A stretch of 64,000 nucleotides of DNA from a virus. The stretch lies in IMG/VR virus record IMGVR_UViG_3300009160_000036, positions 1 through 64,000 of that record. One strand, given 5' to 3'. This document shows, piece after piece, positions 55,908-63,238 of this stretch. The stretch's first letter is position 1. Each line of letters opens with the position of its first letter. A program made the position numbers and the translations under genes. The notes beneath the pieces are model-generated. The model worked only from the letters and a program-made list of their open reading frames with translations, was not told where the DNA came from and searched no databases.

Positions 55908-58627
55908 TGCCTACGAAGCCCAAGCACTATGCGGTGTTTATTCTCAATGAGAATGGTAGTGGAGTCGTGAAGCAGTTCGACACTTGGCAGGAAGCCAAGG
56001 CAGCTTACGCGGCAGAGAGCGCTACGGGCAAGGCGGTGTATCTTTACCCCCAGCCGATGAAGTCTATCGGAGCTGGCTCGTCGCCTATTGAGGCCCCAGC
56101 GAAGGTCCCTGTGACCTTTACACCACAGCAGAACACAGGAGAGTTCAATTGGCCGCCCCACCCACCGCTTCCAAGACCGACAGAACGTGAACCCGGTGTC
56201 GTCGGACCGTTCCTCCCAGAAAGTAATTATGACAAATGGATGATGTATTGCACGGCTCATCCTACGCACAGGGAATGCACTATTCCCGGAAAGGAAAAGT
56301 TTGGAAATGTCATGTCGACCGTATGCTCCTTGGTGGAGGGGGCAACTGTCACCGATGATACTGGCCAACCTTTCCCCGCAAGCATACCAAATCAATTTAA
56401 GGCCGACGGCCTTGGGGGAACATTCGAGGCTGGCCCCCCAGAAGGCGCTCAATACTTTGATGGTCCATGTCAGTTGCCGAACGGTTTTCAGAAGTATGGA
56501 GACACAATTTTCATAGCTCCTGAAATCGTCATATTCACGCTTAAAAGCACCGCAACAGCAGGTCCGGCTTTCCTTGGAAACGCCGTAGTGGAGCGCCAGC
56601 GCGAACTGAAAATGTGGAATGGCGCTGGTGGTTCTGAAGTCGTTCGGACGGAGCATGGATTTCCTGTCCCCGGAGAGCAATATGGAGAGCTTGTCCCAGC
56701 GGAGGATGGAGACTCTATCACCAAGCTCGACGGAAGCATCATCGGGACGATAAATGTCGTCTATCCCTTGATGCCATCATCCGACAGTCACATCGAAGAA
56801 GTTGGAACAGAGATGGAAGACGTGATGGTCAGTATCGTAGAGCGCGGAACAACCGTGAAGTCTGGAACTCGTTCTGCTGACAAGTTTGAAAACAAGTGGC
56901 CTACTATGGACCCAGATAGCGTCGTGTCTAACATTGGATATGACGACCCACCCGGAACAGGAACGGGGGCTTGGTCTATTACCCATGGCCCAAATAGCGA
57001 TGGCGGTGTGAACTTTGAATGGCTACCGGGAACACCTCCCGATGGCAGACCGCCCGCAGGATGGGCTGGTTATGTAAAGCGAGGCGCAGATGGCAGCTTC
57101 GACAGAGTGGACCCCCCCATCCCCACTCCTGAAGGTCAGACTTGGCTGGGTGAATGGGTATACGCCTACTACCCAGATGGGACTATTTTGGATGAGGACT
57201 CGGAAAACTACTACAAGTCAGATGGATTGGGAAGCTACTACGCAGAGTCCAAGAACACGACCCCATGCGACCCAGCAGATACGCTAGTCAATGACATGGG
57301 CAATGACCCGATATTCGCAAATGTCGGCTGTGGAGACTGGGAAGTCGGCAGGCTTTATTACAGCGTTTACGCTGATGGTAATTGCTCGTTCTACTCGGTC
57401 ACCACAAGCGACTCTTACACGCCTTCTGGTCAGCTCTTGGGCAAGTGTGGTGACAACTGCTACTTTACCAGCGGAACAGGCACGCCTACGTCAGAACCTT
57501 CCTCGCAAGCAGGACAACAAATTGGCGATGCAACGACCTCTCCGCTTGAATATGAGGTGGGGTGCGGGACTTGGACTATTGGAACAAGGTCTGTGGTAAC
57601 CCTCTCCAATGGAGATTGCACGACGCGGGAAGAAACGACGGATACCTACAATGAGGGCGACATCGGGACCTGCAATGGCTACATTTATTCCGTGGATAGC
57701 GTTGGCGCGGTCACTTCACGCCCAGACAACCCGCCTCCTTGCCCTGATGCTGGAACGGAAGCAGGCCGAAGCGGCAACAATGATTTGATGTATGATGCGG
57801 GCTGTGGCTCAATTCAGATTGGCTACTACGTCGAAGTCACAATGAACGACGGAAGTTGCGGCACCTACACTTACAACGAGAACACATCCACTCCGGGGGA
57901 CTTTACGACCTGTAACGGCAACATTTACACCGTTGATAGCGGCGGCAACGTGACCTCGCGCCCAGAGTGCGACTCGTCCGGCACTGACCTTGGCATAGAC
58001 CCTAGCGACTCTTGCAACAACTTGTATGCTGACGGAACTTGCGGCACATACTCTAATTCTAACGGCTCTTGCGATGATGATGACTGCGAAGACTCGGCGT
58101 TGCACACGGAAGGCTCCGAAGGCTGGAGCTACGATGGTTGCTATTGGACTCAAGACCCGAATTGGAATTGCGACGCCTCCGGCACTGACTATGGAGTTTG
58201 GGCTGGTGACTCCTGTTACAACGTCTATGCAGACGGCACATGCGGAACATACACTTCTTCCAATGGAAGTTGCGATGGCCCAAACTGCGACTCGTCAGGA
58301 ACCGACATGGGCGTAGACCCTTACGACTCTTGCTATAACATCTATGCTGATGGTAGCTGTGGCACTTACACATCTGACAACGGAAGCTGCTCGTCCTGCG
58401 ACTCGTCTGGCAACTTTGTAAACAGCAGCATGGACAGCATATACTACAATGCGGGTTGCGGTGATTGGTATGTTGGTTCTGTTAATTGGCAGGAATACAC
58501 CGACGGCGACTGCGGGACGTATAAGAACTACGACCCGCCGTCCTACAACGGTTCGGGCAGCTACCTTGGTGAGTGCAATGGCTGGACTTACTACACAGAT
58601 GGCAATGGTGGAGCATACACTGACTAA
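55907..58627 (+). CDS. large Cys-rich repeat protein, adhesin or spike candidate
   Basis: 906 residues. The N-terminal 55 residues repeat the small domain of 55707-55907 (YAVFILNENGSGVVKQFDTW ... YLYPQPMK). The C-terminal half carries at least four copies of a 65-75 residue unit with the pattern GCGxWxVG, DGxCxTY, CNGxxY and DSxGxVTSRP. Three shorter units have CDSSGTD, DSCYNxYADGxCGTY and NGSC. Regular Cys pairing suggests disulphide-stabilised or metal-bound surface repeats. It lies between the capsid and FII-like genes, so a head fibre or host-binding spike is likely; a tail role is possible. Confidence 0.8.
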   Translation: MPTKPKHYAVFILNENGSGVVKQFDTWQEAKAAYAAESATGKAVYLYPQPMKSIGAGSSPIEAPAKVPVTFTPQQNTGEFNWPPHPPLPRPTEREPGVVGPFLPESNYDKWMMYCTAHPTHRECTIPGKEKFGNVMSTVCSLVEGATVTDDTGQPFPASIPNQFKADGLGGTFEAGPPEGAQYFDGPCQLPNGFQKYGDTIFIAPEIVIFTLKSTATAGPAFLGNAVVERQRELKMWNGAGGSEVVRTEHGFPVPGEQYGELVPAEDGDSITKLDGSIIGTINVVYPLMPSSDSHIEEVGTEMEDVMVSIVERGTTVKSGTRSADKFENKWPTMDPDSVVSNIGYDDPPGTGTGAWSITHGPNSDGGVNFEWLPGTPPDGRPPAGWAGYVKRGADGSFDRVDPPIPTPEGQTWLGEWVYAYYPDGTILDEDSENYYKSDGLGSYYAESKNTTPCDPADTLVNDMGNDPIFANVGCGDWEVGRLYYSVYADGNCSFYSVTTSDSYTPSGQLLGKCGDNCYFTSGTGTPTSEPSSQAGQQIGDATTSPLEYEVGCGTWTIGTRSVVTLSNGDCTTREETTDTYNEGDIGTCNGYIYSVDSVGAVTSRPDNPPPCPDAGTEAGRSGNNDLMYDAGCGSIQIGYYVEVTMNDGSCGTYTYNENTSTPGDFTTCNGNIYTVDSGGNVTSRPECDSSGTDLGIDPSDSCNNLYADGTCGTYSNSNGSCDDDDCEDSALHTEGSEGWSYDGCYWTQDPNWNCDASGTDYGVWAGDSCYNVYADGTCGTYTSSNGSCDGPNCDSSGTDMGVDPYDSCYNIYADGSCGTYTSDNGSCSSCDSSGNFVNSSMDSIYYNAGCGDWYVGSVNWQEYTDGDCGTYKNYDPPSYNGSGSYLGECNGWTYYTDGNGGAYTD

Positions 58628-59021
58628 CGCGCTGGCAGCTCTCGGTTGCCCTTCAAATGAGCCTAGTCTGGCTCGCCGTAACCTTGTAGTTGTCGGAGAT
58701 GGGGCATTGGCAGCTCGCCCACACCATATGAAGGAAGGGAAGTATGTGGATTTCCCCAAAGGGGGAGAGGCAATCTTCTTGGAAAGCCTACAAGCGCTGA
58801 AGCCGGGCGGCGGAGCACAAGCTCTTAAGGCGCTTTGCGAAATTGCGGACAAAATTAAAGTCCCGATTATTCTTATCCCAACGGGATACGCAACAGCCCT
58901 TCGCCCATCCCCTCTATCTGTCGAGGAACTCACCGCTTACTACACTAGGTTCGGATTCCAGCCCCTCCGCTCGGTTCGCCCCGGTAAATGGCTCACTTCG
59001 ATTATGGTGCGTGCAAGTTGA
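58605..59021 (+). CDS. GNAT-like N-acetyltransferase domain protein B
   Basis: 138 residues from ATG at 58605, overlapping the repeat gene by 23 bases. GGGAQALKALCEIADKIKVP, IILIPTGYA and LTAYYTRFGFQPL parallel the protein at 22553-22918 over the whole GNAT-like C-terminal half. Substrate unknown. Confidence 0.68.
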   Translation: MVEHTLTNALAALGCPSNEPSLARRNLVVVGDGALAARPHHMKEGKYVDFPKGGEAIFLESLQALKPGGGAQALKALCEIADKIKVPIILIPTGYATALRPSPLSVEELTAYYTRFGFQPLRSVRPGKWLTSIMVRAS

Positions 59022-59039
59022 CAGTTGTCCACAAACGAT

Positions 59040-59408
59040 ATGCCAGCCCCATATAACTCTACCAAAGGCCCGTTCTCTGTGGCCATTTTTGCAACTCAAG
59101 ATGGCATGAAGCGCACCTCCGTCTACTACGGCGCGGACGAACGCGCCCTCTATGAAGCCGACTTTCAGGATGCACGTGAGTTTGGATACCACTTTCAGGG
59201 CCTGTGGCAGCCTGTCTGGGATAAGGACTATGGCAAGCAAGCCAACATCGGCGGCACCTTCCAAGTGAGCGATGGCCAAGGTGGCTACAACACCGTCACC
59301 AAGGGCTACACGGACGCCGCCGGCGTTACGCACACCCCTGCTCCTACTTACTTTGAAGACGCGTATGGCGTCTGGCGTCAAGTGGGCAACCCCGACATCA
59401 TCGACTAA
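59040..59408 (+). CDS. hypothetical structural protein
   Basis: 122 residues from MPAPYNSTKGPFSVAIFATQ. Starts with the strand-helix pattern of the small domain family, then a Gly/Thr/Tyr-rich beta segment (DGQGGYNTVTKGYTDAAGVT) ending VWRQVGNPDIID. TTGACA at 59018-59023, 16 nt before the ATG. TAATG overlap with the next gene. Confidence 0.72.
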   Translation: MPAPYNSTKGPFSVAIFATQDGMKRTSVYYGADERALYEADFQDAREFGYHFQGLWQPVWDKDYGKQANIGGTFQVSDGQGGYNTVTKGYTDAAGVTHTPAPTYFEDAYGVWRQVGNPDIID

Positions 59409-59536
59409 TGAGCGACGATACAGAGCCGACCCCGGTTTCCACGCCTCCGCCTGCGCCGGTTGTGCCCCCAAGGCCTACTACGCCTGTCAAGATTGGCAAT
59501 GTTGAGGTCAAGCCCAACAAGCCCTTCTGGAAGTAA
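59408..59536 (+). CDS. small Pro-rich peptide
   Basis: 42 residues: MSDDTEPTPVSTPPPAPVVP onward to NKPFWK. Disordered, ends in an aromatic anchor. TAATG overlap with the upstream gene and a TTGACA box just after its stop support it as a real gene. Confidence 0.6.
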   Translation: MSDDTEPTPVSTPPPAPVVPPRPTTPVKIGNVEVKPNKPFWK

Positions 59537-59559
59537 GTTGACATACGCCCACTATCACT

Positions 59560-59814
59560 ATGAGCGCATCTGGCCCCTCTTCTCTCTCCATCGTTGTCCA
59601 AAACTGCGGCAGCCCTTCTGAAACCGTTGACATCTTCCATTCGGCCGAAGAAGCCCAAGCTCTTTTCTCGACCTTGGTAATCAACCCGTCTGCCGCTCAC
59701 TACCTTTTTCTTGAAGCTATGCCTACGAAGGCACTGAAGCCTTCCAAGGTGTCTGGCACTTACGTTGATGCCTTTGGTGTTACTCGCGTTTTCGGCACAG
59801 GCGAAATCGACTAA
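59560..59814 (+). CDS. small alpha/beta domain protein
   Basis: 84 residues: SLSIVVQNCG, FHSAEEAQALFSTLVINPSA and HYLFLEAMPTKALK, the shared domain, then a strand GTYVDAFGVTRVFGTGEID similar to the end of 59040-59408 (EDAYGVWRQVGNPDIID). TTGACA at 59538-59543, 16 nt upstream. Confidence 0.72.
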   Translation: MSASGPSSLSIVVQNCGSPSETVDIFHSAEEAQALFSTLVINPSAAHYLFLEAMPTKALKPSKVSGTYVDAFGVTRVFGTGEID

Positions 59815-59858
59815 TTACCTGTTGACTCGGTAGTTGGTTGGGCATCATCAGAGGTCTT

Positions 59859-60221
59859 ATGTCCCAGAAGTTTTCTATCGTCATCGAAGTTCAGACCGAT
59901 GGCCGCCCAAAGGCGACTGCGTATCTGAAGTCCGAAGCCCAGCAAGCCGCAGCACATTTCCTTACACTCCGCAACGCGGAGAAAGAAGCGTATCTGTTCC
60001 AACATCCTCTCGCAGACCGTCGCTCCAAGAGCGCAGCTCAAGTCGTCGCAACGCTTGGCTTGCGTGATGAAAATGGCAAAGTTCCCGACAGCGTTATTCA
60101 TGAACAGGAAGTGGCTAAAACAGAGCTCAACGAAGAGGCTCAAAAGAAATCTACCGAGAAAATCAAGAAGGCTTCCAGCAAGAATAAAATCGAAGGCATC
60201 AATGAAGCCGTCGACATGTAA
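59859..60221 (+). CDS. small alpha/beta domain protein with charged tail
   Basis: 120 residues from MSQKFSIVIEVQTDGRPKAT. Carries the shared domain (EAQQAAAHFLTLRNAEKEAY then LFQHPLAD) and a long Lys/Glu helix. An in-frame ATG at 59838 is an alternative start. Confidence 0.72.
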   Translation: MSQKFSIVIEVQTDGRPKATAYLKSEAQQAAAHFLTLRNAEKEAYLFQHPLADRRSKSAAQVVATLGLRDENGKVPDSVIHEQEVAKTELNEEAQKKSTEKIKKASSKNKIEGINEAVDM

Positions 60222-60239
60222 TTTTCACCCAACAAAAAA

Positions 60240-60389
60240 ATGATTACACACCTCATCGCACTCGTTGTCGGCTTTATCGCCGGCGCCCTCGTGTTCCGCA
60301 ACAACGCCAAGAAAGCCGAAGCCATCGTGCAGAAGGGCTCCGAAGTCGTTGACAAGGCTGGCATCGCCGTCAAGTCCTTCAAGAAGTAA
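60240..60389 (+). CDS. 49-residue single-pass membrane protein
   Basis: MITHLIALVVGFIAGALVF forms one transmembrane helix followed by a charged amphipathic helix ending KSFKK. A poly-A leader precedes the ATG. Possibly a small holin or membrane anchor; undetermined. Confidence 0.68.
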   Translation: MITHLIALVVGFIAGALVFRNNAKKAEAIVQKGSEVVDKAGIAVKSFKK

Positions 60390-60392
60390 GTC

Positions 60393-60608
60393 ATGGACAA
60401 GAAAGCATTCCAACCCATCCTCGGTGACGACGCTGGCAACCTGACCAAGGCAGGCTATGAGCCTACCCAAATCAAGGTCGCCCAGAAGCACTACGACGAG
60501 ATGCTGAAAGAGCATCCAGAGGACATGGCTAACGTGACCTTCTCCGAATACCTCTTCAACAATGCCGTCCTCGCGTATTACGTGAAGTTCGGTATGGAGA
60601 AGAAGTAA
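60393..60608 (+). CDS. small helical protein
   Basis: 71 residues, MDKKAFQPILGDDAGNLTKA to KFGMEKK; helical with an acidic middle. Three bases after the membrane protein; followed by a terminator. Confidence 0.7.
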   Translation: MDKKAFQPILGDDAGNLTKAGYEPTQIKVAQKHYDEMLKEHPEDMANVTFSEYLFNNAVLAYYVKFGMEKK

Positions 60609-60631
60609 GGAGAGCTGGACACCGGCAACAG

Positions 60632-60653
60632 GGCATCTTCGGATGCCTTTTTT
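60632..60653 (+). terminator. Rho-independent terminator (UUCG loop)
   Basis: GGCATC-TTCG-GATGCC followed by six T, a textbook stable tetraloop terminator. Confidence 0.93.
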
Positions 60654-60683
60654 GTGCCCAAGTAAGATTTGTCCACAATCTTC

Positions 60684-60712
60684 TTGACATTTCTCATAGG
60701 TGGACACATAAC
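60684..60712 (+). promoter_or_regulatory. promoter TTGACA-N17-CATAAC
   Basis: TTGACA (60684-60689), 17 bases, CATAAC (60707-60712); the leader gene ATG at 60722 follows within 10 bases. A GTGGACA box overlaps the spacer (60700-60706), 15 nt before the ATG, so both elements coexist here. Confidence 0.72.
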
Positions 60713-60721
60713 AATTATCAA

Positions 60722-61237
60722 ATGGCACGAGGATACTCAAATGCACAAAGCGAGCGGCTTTCCCGCACCGTCAACGTCATCGCAATGATGGCCAAAGACA
60801 GGGGCATCGACCCCAGCTCAATGACCTTGGGTGCTGCCGAGAAGTTCGTCCTAGCACGTTACAATGCTCCGGGTGAGAGAGGTCGCTTCGAGGCAGACAA
60901 GACCACCCTCCGGGATGAACACGGCGAACAGTCCTTCGAGATGCGTGCCAATGGAATGCGTGCCCCTTCTTACTCCAAGTGGGTAAAGGACAAGGTGGCT
61001 ATGATGCTCTTCTCCGATAAGACCGCCAAGGACCGCGCCGACTTTGAAGCAACCCCTGAAGGTGCTGCCCTCCGAGCCACCAAGGAAGCCACCTACAAGG
61101 CTATGATGGCAAGGTTTGAGAAGGGTGCAGTCCAAATCCCTTACGAGGAACAGAGGAAGCTGGATGCCGCTAATGATGTGGCTGACAAAGCCCTTCGAGC
61201 CGCCCAGAGGAATTGGGAACGCCTTAACAACCGCTAA
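60722..61237 (+). CDS. leader-family protein 20 (MARGYSNAQSE)
   Basis: 171 residues. Helical and charged throughout, no domain recognised. It has its own promoter with almost no leader RNA, starting the third leader cluster within the late region. Confidence 0.84.
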   Translation: MARGYSNAQSERLSRTVNVIAMMAKDRGIDPSSMTLGAAEKFVLARYNAPGERGRFEADKTTLRDEHGEQSFEMRANGMRAPSYSKWVKDKVAMMLFSDKTAKDRADFEATPEGAALRATKEATYKAMMARFEKGAVQIPYEEQRKLDAANDVADKALRAAQRNWERLNNR

Positions 61238-61256
61238 TTGACAAGCCTACAAGAAT

Positions 61257-61871
61257 ATGGCCAGAGGATACTCCCAATCTCGTTCAGAAAATCCGACCCA
61301 GCGGCTTGATTCGCTCTCTCAACAACCCATTCCCAATGCTAATGCCGCATTGATTGGCAATGGTCTTGGGAGCGTTGAAAAGCTTGCCCTCGAACTTAAG
61401 GGCAGTCGCGCCTATGATGGCAACTATGAGACAATGAGCGACAAGGACATCGAAGAAACCGCCCAGCACGTCAAGGAAGTCAATGACAAGGCAAAGTCTG
61501 ATATCGACAAGCTTCTTGCCGGCGGTTGGGACGAAGACAAAATCCAGAAAGCTTATGAGATAAAATCTACTCTTTCAAAACTCTGGCAACAAAACGCCAC
61601 TCCTAATCCAAATGACCACTTTGCCCACGAAGCGGTAAACATTGACCGCATCGACATCACCGCCCGTGAAGTGAACGAATACAAGGAAATGCAGTATGAA
61701 ATCAACGAGCTTCTTATGGAGGACGGCCCTCAAGGAGGCGGGTTTGACGAAGGACGTCGAGTATCCAGCGACCGTGAAGACGAACTATCCAACGACATGG
61801 GTGACATTGAGCGTAAGTTTGTCACTCAACTCAAGGACCTTCGCACCCGAATCGAGAGGATTACCGGTTAA
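61257..61871 (+). CDS. leader-family protein 21 (MARGYSQSRSE)
   Basis: 204 residues with a perfect leader. Body all-helical and acidic. No domain recognised. TTGACA at 61238-61243, 13 nt before the ATG. Confidence 0.85.
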   Translation: MARGYSQSRSENPTQRLDSLSQQPIPNANAALIGNGLGSVEKLALELKGSRAYDGNYETMSDKDIEETAQHVKEVNDKAKSDIDKLLAGGWDEDKIQKAYEIKSTLSKLWQQNATPNPNDHFAHEAVNIDRIDITAREVNEYKEMQYEINELLMEDGPQGGGFDEGRRVSSDREDELSNDMGDIERKFVTQLKDLRTRIERITG

Positions 61872-61874
61872 TTT

Positions 61875-62891
61875 ATGGCAAGAGGATATTCCACCGCCCG
61901 CTCTGAACAGAGCGACGCTATGCGCAAAGAAGCCACTCGGCTTATTGATGCCGCCCAAAAGATTGAAGCCAAGGAGCGTGAGGATGCGGCCGCGAAAGCC
62001 ATCGCCGATGCGAAAGCCAAAGCCGAAGCCCTTGTTGCTTCCGGCAAGATTCCGACGGTAGACGAAGTGACTGCTGCTCAAAGGGCAGCCAATGCGTTTT
62101 GGGAAGAAAACAAGCCAGCGATTAAAACAGGCTTATACAACGCTAATGCTTGGGCGTCGGAAAAGGCATTGGCAAAGAAGTATCAAGCAATGGTCGAAAG
62201 AGTCCGAGAAATGGAAGAAGAACGAAAGGCCCCTGAAAAGCTCAAGGAGCTTGCCGATGCCGCCCTGCGCGACAAGGCCGAAAAGCAAGCCATAAATATT
62301 ACCAAAAAGGGCAACGACTCTGGCGACAAAGCCACAAACGAAGGCCCCAAGGCACAGAAACTTGCCCTCAAGGTCGAGAAGATTGCGACCAAGGCGTCCA
62401 TCGCCGCCGATAAATACTTTGGAGCGAAGGACAAGAAGGGCGTGAACGCCCAGAAGAACAAGGAGAAGATGAAGGAGCTCGTCGCAAAGCAGGTTAATGC
62501 TATCCCCTTGGAAGTCCGCATCGCCATTCAGCAGCTTTCGAGACACAACCTTGGACAAGACTTAATGGACGCCGGCGTTAACGCCCTCAAATACAACAAA
62601 TCGAGCGGAAAAATCGTTGGTGGCGAGGACCACGAGAACGGCCGAAATGGAGACGGTGCTTTTGAATACAGCAGTTGGGGTGCTTTACGCAACGAAGCCC
62701 GCCGTGAGGGTGTGGACCAGCGCGTTGGCAACGTCACCCACAAGGGTGTCACTTACAAGTGGAAGACGGAGGATTCATCCTACAAGATTGGCTGGGACCC
62801 GAAGCAGTTTGCTACCCACGGCAGAATTACAATCAGCGCCGGTGGTAAAACAATTTTCGAGGGCGAAGAATTGGGCATTGAAGGCGGCTGA
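61875..62891 (+). CDS. leader-family protein 22 (MARGYSTARSE)
   Basis: 338 residues, the longest leader protein. A long Ala/Lys/Glu helix (about residues 15-160), a second charged helical region and a beta-rich C-terminal domain (NVTHKGVTYKWKTEDSSYKI ... GRITISAGGKTIFEGEEL). Residues 12-50 resemble leader protein 11 (22929). Confidence 0.85.
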   Translation: MARGYSTARSEQSDAMRKEATRLIDAAQKIEAKEREDAAAKAIADAKAKAEALVASGKIPTVDEVTAAQRAANAFWEENKPAIKTGLYNANAWASEKALAKKYQAMVERVREMEEERKAPEKLKELADAALRDKAEKQAINITKKGNDSGDKATNEGPKAQKLALKVEKIATKASIAADKYFGAKDKKGVNAQKNKEKMKELVAKQVNAIPLEVRIAIQQLSRHNLGQDLMDAGVNALKYNKSSGKIVGGEDHENGRNGDGAFEYSSWGALRNEARREGVDQRVGNVTHKGVTYKWKTEDSSYKIGWDPKQFATHGRITISAGGKTIFEGEELGIEGG

Positions 62892-62911
62892 TTGACACCC
62901 GCCCATAGCGA

Positions 62912-63238
62912 ATGGGCAACATCTGGGATGAGCTGACTAATGACGGTCCGGAGTTCCTAACGGAGTTCGGCAGGACGGTCGTTTTCCGCAACCAGACCTT
63001 CAAGGCATTGGTATCCAGAGCTCCGGTAGAGCAGATGCTTGCCGAGGGTGGCTTTGCATACAACTCAAGCTACAATGTCCGCATCTATGCCCCCGCTGGC
63101 AACCCGCTTGAAACATCGCCGCCTACGCAGGGGGAGCACATTACGGTTTTTGGAAGACGCTACACCATAACCAACGTGACCAATCGCCCGCCCGACCCTT
63201 GGGTCGATGTCGGGGTCAGCATCAGCTCGAACGCATAA
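62912..63238 (+). CDS. head-tail joining protein (lambda FII-like by position)
   Basis: 108 residues. A C-terminal beta-barrel pattern (GEHITVFGRRYTITNVTNRP followed by DPWVDVGVSI) with a disordered start fits small head-completion proteins. Lambda order would place FII here. TTGACA at 62892-62897, 14 nt before the ATG. TAATG overlap with the next gene. Confidence 0.65.
   Translation: MGNIWDELTNDGPEFLTEFGRTVVFRNQTFKALVSRAPVEQMLAEGGFAYNSSYNVRIYAPAGNPLETSPPTQGEHITVFGRRYTITNVTNRPPDPWVDVGVSISSNA

Noticed and set aside
55904-56680. A 258-residue minus-strand frame opposite the repeat protein
   Set aside because: No domain and no start context, and it lies wholly opposite a clearly coding gene.
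16922-62897. Reading the TTGACA boxes near start codons as ordinary -35 promoter elements
   Set aside because: A 16-18 base spacer would put the -10 on or inside the start of the coding region with no TATAAT-like sequence; only the four CATAAC sites and a few others fit a promoter.
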